Source: Paracoccaceae bacterium
GTDB taxonomy: Bacteria > Pseudomonadota > Alphaproteobacteria > Rhodobacterales > Rhodobacteraceae
Assembly: GCA_007128865.1 (NCBI GenBank)
Contig: SKWP01000224.1
Span: forward strand, 1-6,177
Direction: 5' to 3'
DNA length: 6,177 nucleotides
How positions within the stretch are numbered: the stretch's first letter is position 1; each line of letters starts with the position of its first letter. Position numbers and translations under genes: made by a program. Under the pieces are notes generated by a model. That model was not told the origin of the DNA. It saw only the letters and a program-made list of their open reading frames with translations, and made no database searches. This document shows, piece by piece, positions 4,319 to 6,177 of this stretch.

Positions 4319-5923
4319 ATGCATGACGCAACGTCAACTCCCGTGATCCCTGCTGACCGCGACATCGCCGATCTTCTGGTGGTGGGGGGCGGGATCAACG
4401 GCTGCGGCATCGCCCGCGACGCCGCCGGGCGTGGCCTGAGGGTGGTGCTTGTCGAACAGAACGATCTGGCCTCTGCAACCTCCTCGGCCTCGACCAAGCT
4501 GTTTCATGGCGGCCTGCGGTATCTGGAGTATTTCGAATTCCGACTTGTGCGGGAAGCCCTGCGCGAACGCGAGGTGCTGCTGCGTGCGATGCCGCATATC
4601 AGCTGGCCGATGCGCTTCGTGCTGCCCTGGCATGCCGCGATGCGCTTCGACAGCGACACGCCCACCGCGCGGCTGCTGGGGTTGGCAATGCCATGGATGC
4701 GCGGCCGGCGCCCGGCCTGGCTGATCCGGCTGGGGCTGTTTGTCTATGACCACCTGGGCGGTCGCAGGATCCTGCCCGGCACCACGACCCTGAACCTGCC
4801 CGGAACGCCCGAGGGCGCCCCCCTTCAGGAGCGCTTTCGCAAGGCCTACGAATATTCGGACTGCTGGGTAGAGGATTCGCGGCTTGTGGTGCTCAACGCC
4901 CGCGATGCTGCGGCCCGTGGTGCCACCGTCCTTACCCGTTGCCGGTTGACCGCCGCCCGCGTGGCCGGCGGCCTTTGGGAAGCCACGTTGGACGACCGAG
5001 GCACCAGCCGCAGCCTGCGCGCCCGGATGATCGTGAACGCGGCCGGCCCATGGGTGGCAGCTGTTCCGGGGCAAGCGCTGGGGCTGAATTCTGCCGCAAG
5101 GGTGCGGCTGGTGCGTGGCTCGCACATCGTGACCCGGCGGCTCTATGACCATGACAAGTGCTATTTCTTTCAGGGCACCGACGGGCGGATCATCTTTGCC
5201 ATTCCCTATGAGGGCCATTTTACCCTGATCGGCACCACCGACGCCGACCATGACGACCCCGACACCGCGCCGGTCTGTACCGAGGCCGAGCGCGATTATC
5301 TGTGCGCCTTCGCCTCGCAGTATTTCCGCCGCCCGGTGACGGCCGCCGATGTGGTCTGGAGCTATTCCGGTGTCCGGCCGCTGTACGACGATGGCGCCCG
5401 TTCGGCCACCGCTGCCACCCGCGACTATGTGCTCAGGCTCGACAGTTCGGCCGGGGCGCCGGCGCTGCACGTCTTCGGCGGCAAGATCACCACCTACCGC
5501 CGGCTTGCCGAAACGGCGCTGGAACGTATTGCGCGCGTGCTGGCGGTGCCGGGCCGGCCGTGGACGGCAGGCGCCGCGCTTCCGGGCGGAGATTTTCCCG
5601 TGGACGGGTTCGCGGCGCTGGTGGACGGGCTGGTTTCACGGCACCCGTGGCTTGCCCCGCCCCTGGCCGGACGGCTTGTTCGCGCCTACGGCACCGACGC
5701 CGAACACCTGCTGGGCGAGGCCGGCAGCATGGCCGGGCTCGGCACCGACTTCGGCGCCGGGCTGACCGAGGCCGAAGTGCGCTGGCAGATGCGCCACGAA
5801 TTCGCCCGCCGCGCCGACGATGTTGTCTGGCGCCGTACCCGGCTGGGTCTGCGGATGACCGCCGAACAGATCGCCACGCTGGACCGCTGGATGCTGGACC
5901 GGAAGGCCGAGGCCGTTGAATGA
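4319..5923 (+). CDS. glpD: Aerobic glycerol-3-phosphate dehydrogenase GlpD (FAD-dependent)
   Basis: A 534-residue flavoprotein that oxidises sn-glycerol-3-phosphate to dihydroxyacetone phosphate at the inner face of the membrane and passes electrons to quinone. The dinucleotide-binding motif VVGGGINGCG is at 21-30. The family signature STKLFHGGLRYLE (58-70) holds the expected substrate arginine (67). RGSHIV (266-271), YSGVRPLY (349-356) and FGGKITTYRRLAE (386-398) correspond, as I recall, to the H233, R317 and K354 neighbourhoods of the E. coli enzyme. The C-terminal domain ends with DDVVWRRTRLGL (500-511). It has no signal peptide or transmembrane helix, as usual for this monotopic protein. 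The ATG at 4319 gives a normal short N-terminus but has no clear Shine-Dalgarno; an in-frame GTG at 4343 is an alternative. The frame also extends upstream to 4217, through the promoter. It diverges from glpR and appears monocistronic. Confidence 0.95.
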   Translation: MHDATSTPVIPADRDIADLLVVGGGINGCGIARDAAGRGLRVVLVEQNDLASATSSASTKLFHGGLRYLEYFEFRLVREALREREVLLRAMPHISWPMRFVLPWHAAMRFDSDTPTARLLGLAMPWMRGRRPAWLIRLGLFVYDHLGGRRILPGTTTLNLPGTPEGAPLQERFRKAYEYSDCWVEDSRLVVLNARDAAARGATVLTRCRLTAARVAGGLWEATLDDRGTSRSLRARMIVNAAGPWVAAVPGQALGLNSAARVRLVRGSHIVTRRLYDHDKCYFFQGTDGRIIFAIPYEGHFTLIGTTDADHDDPDTAPVCTEAERDYLCAFASQYFRRPVTAADVVWSYSGVRPLYDDGARSATAATRDYVLRLDSSAGAPALHVFGGKITTYRRLAETALERIARVLAVPGRPWTAGAALPGGDFPVDGFAALVDGLVSRHPWLAPPLAGRLVRAYGTDAEHLLGEAGSMAGLGTDFGAGLTEAEVRWQMRHEFARRADDVVWRRTRLGLRMTAEQIATLDRWMLDRKAEAVE

Positions 5924-5932
5924 GGCACCTTG

Positions 5933-5943
5933 CGGGAATCCCG
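5933..5943. terminator. Short hairpin between glpD and the winged-helix gene (weak)
   Basis: CGGG-AAT-CCCG lies 10 bases after the glpD stop in the 60-bp convergent gap. A second weak pair, CGCC (5951-5954) with GGCG (5963-5966), follows. The stems are only 4 bp and there is no T-run, so termination is speculative. Confidence 0.18.
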
Positions 5944-5983
5944 GACAACGCGCCTGCGCCGGGGCGACCGGCTGAATGCCGAA

Positions 5984-6177
5984 TTACTCCATCCGGATCG
6001 CGTTCCTGTCCACCGCCAGCATGTAGCCGCGCCGGGCGATGTTGCGCACCAGAAGCTCGCTGACCATCTGGTTGCCCAGCGAATCCCGCAGCCGCTTGAT
6101 GCGGGTGGCGCCGGCGGCCTCGTCACAATCGGCTGCATCCCGACCCGATACCACCGCCTCGATTTCGGCGCCGGAAA
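5984..6177 (-). CDS. Winged-helix DNA-binding protein, C-terminal end (runs off the right edge)
   Basis: The last 63 codons of a minus-strand gene, ending in TAA at 5984-5986. The segment ATRIKRLRDSLGNQM (23-37 of the visible part), followed by LLVRNIARRGYMLAVD (41-56), matches the end of an OmpR/PhoB-type winged helix. There the recognition helix (typically xxRLRxKLG) is followed by the wing ending in RGxGYxL. The visible part could belong to a response regulator or to a stand-alone winged-helix regulator. The N-terminal part, which would tell them apart, is outside the window. It converges on glpD, with 60 bp between stop codons, and has no evident link to glycerol metabolism. Confidence 0.7.
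   Translation of the reverse strand, partial: SGAEIEAVVSGRDAADCDEAAGATRIKRLRDSLGNQMVSELLVRNIARRGYMLAVDRNAIRME

Noticed and set aside
3045..4346. A 433-residue plus-strand open frame across glpR
   Set aside because: It covers the end of rpoH out of frame and is antisense to the well-supported glpR, crossing the glpR/glpD regulatory region. It is a GC-rich shadow.
4334..5470. A 378-residue minus-strand open frame inside glpD
   Set aside because: It is antisense to glpD; the clear GlpD signatures on the plus strand explain this region.
5686..6138. A 150-residue minus-strand open frame at the right end
   Set aside because: It runs through glpD antisense and is out of frame with the winged-helix C-terminus that ends at 5984.

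Overview
The base composition is strongly GC-rich, and the protein sequences look like those of an alphaproteobacterium of the Rhodobacter/Paracoccus group. The Smc N-terminus, the RpoH-type sigma factor, GlpR and GlpD all resemble what is known from that group. This assignment rests on recalled family resemblance, not on a database search. The window is gene-dense, with no gap longer than about 200 bases, and I saw no RNA gene, insertion sequence, CRISPR array or phage gene.

Layout, left to right. (1) Positions 1-1314, minus strand: the N-terminal 438 residues of the chromosome-organising ATPase Smc, running off the left edge, with a GTG start and a candidate promoter of its own. (2) Positions 1448-2376, minus strand: a two-gene unit. 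It holds a MarR-type repressor with a cysteine-rich C-terminal tail and a small DUF6522-like protein whose ATG overlaps the marR stop codon (ATGA). (3) Positions 2377-2466: a compact divergent control region. It has overlapping candidate -35 boxes for marR and rpoH and a 13-bp perfect palindrome lying in the marR promoter. (4) Positions 2467-3330, plus strand: an RpoH-family sigma factor, closer to the RpoHII type than to RpoHI. (5) Positions 3336-4118, minus strand: GlpR, a DeoR-family repressor, ending 5 bp from the rpoH stop, with a perfect 8-bp-stem hairpin spanning both gene ends. (6) Positions 4119-4318: a 200-bp divergent glpR/glpD regulatory region with an AT-rich island, a candidate TATAAA box and an inverted repeat. 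(7) Positions 4319-5923, plus strand: GlpD, the FAD-dependent glycerol-3-phosphate dehydrogenase. (8) Positions 5984-6177, minus strand: the C-terminal end of a winged-helix protein of the OmpR/PhoB DNA-binding type, cut by the right edge.

Functionally the window is a chromosomal backbone segment with three independent themes: chromosome segregation (smc), stress or redox regulation (marR-DUF6522 facing an alternative heat-shock-type sigma factor) and glycerol-3-phosphate catabolism (glpR facing glpD). The most interesting element is the marR/rpoH region. A repressor with a probable metal- or redox-sensitive cysteine cluster shares a very tight promoter region with a stress sigma factor, and may also be translated from a leaderless or nearly leaderless message.
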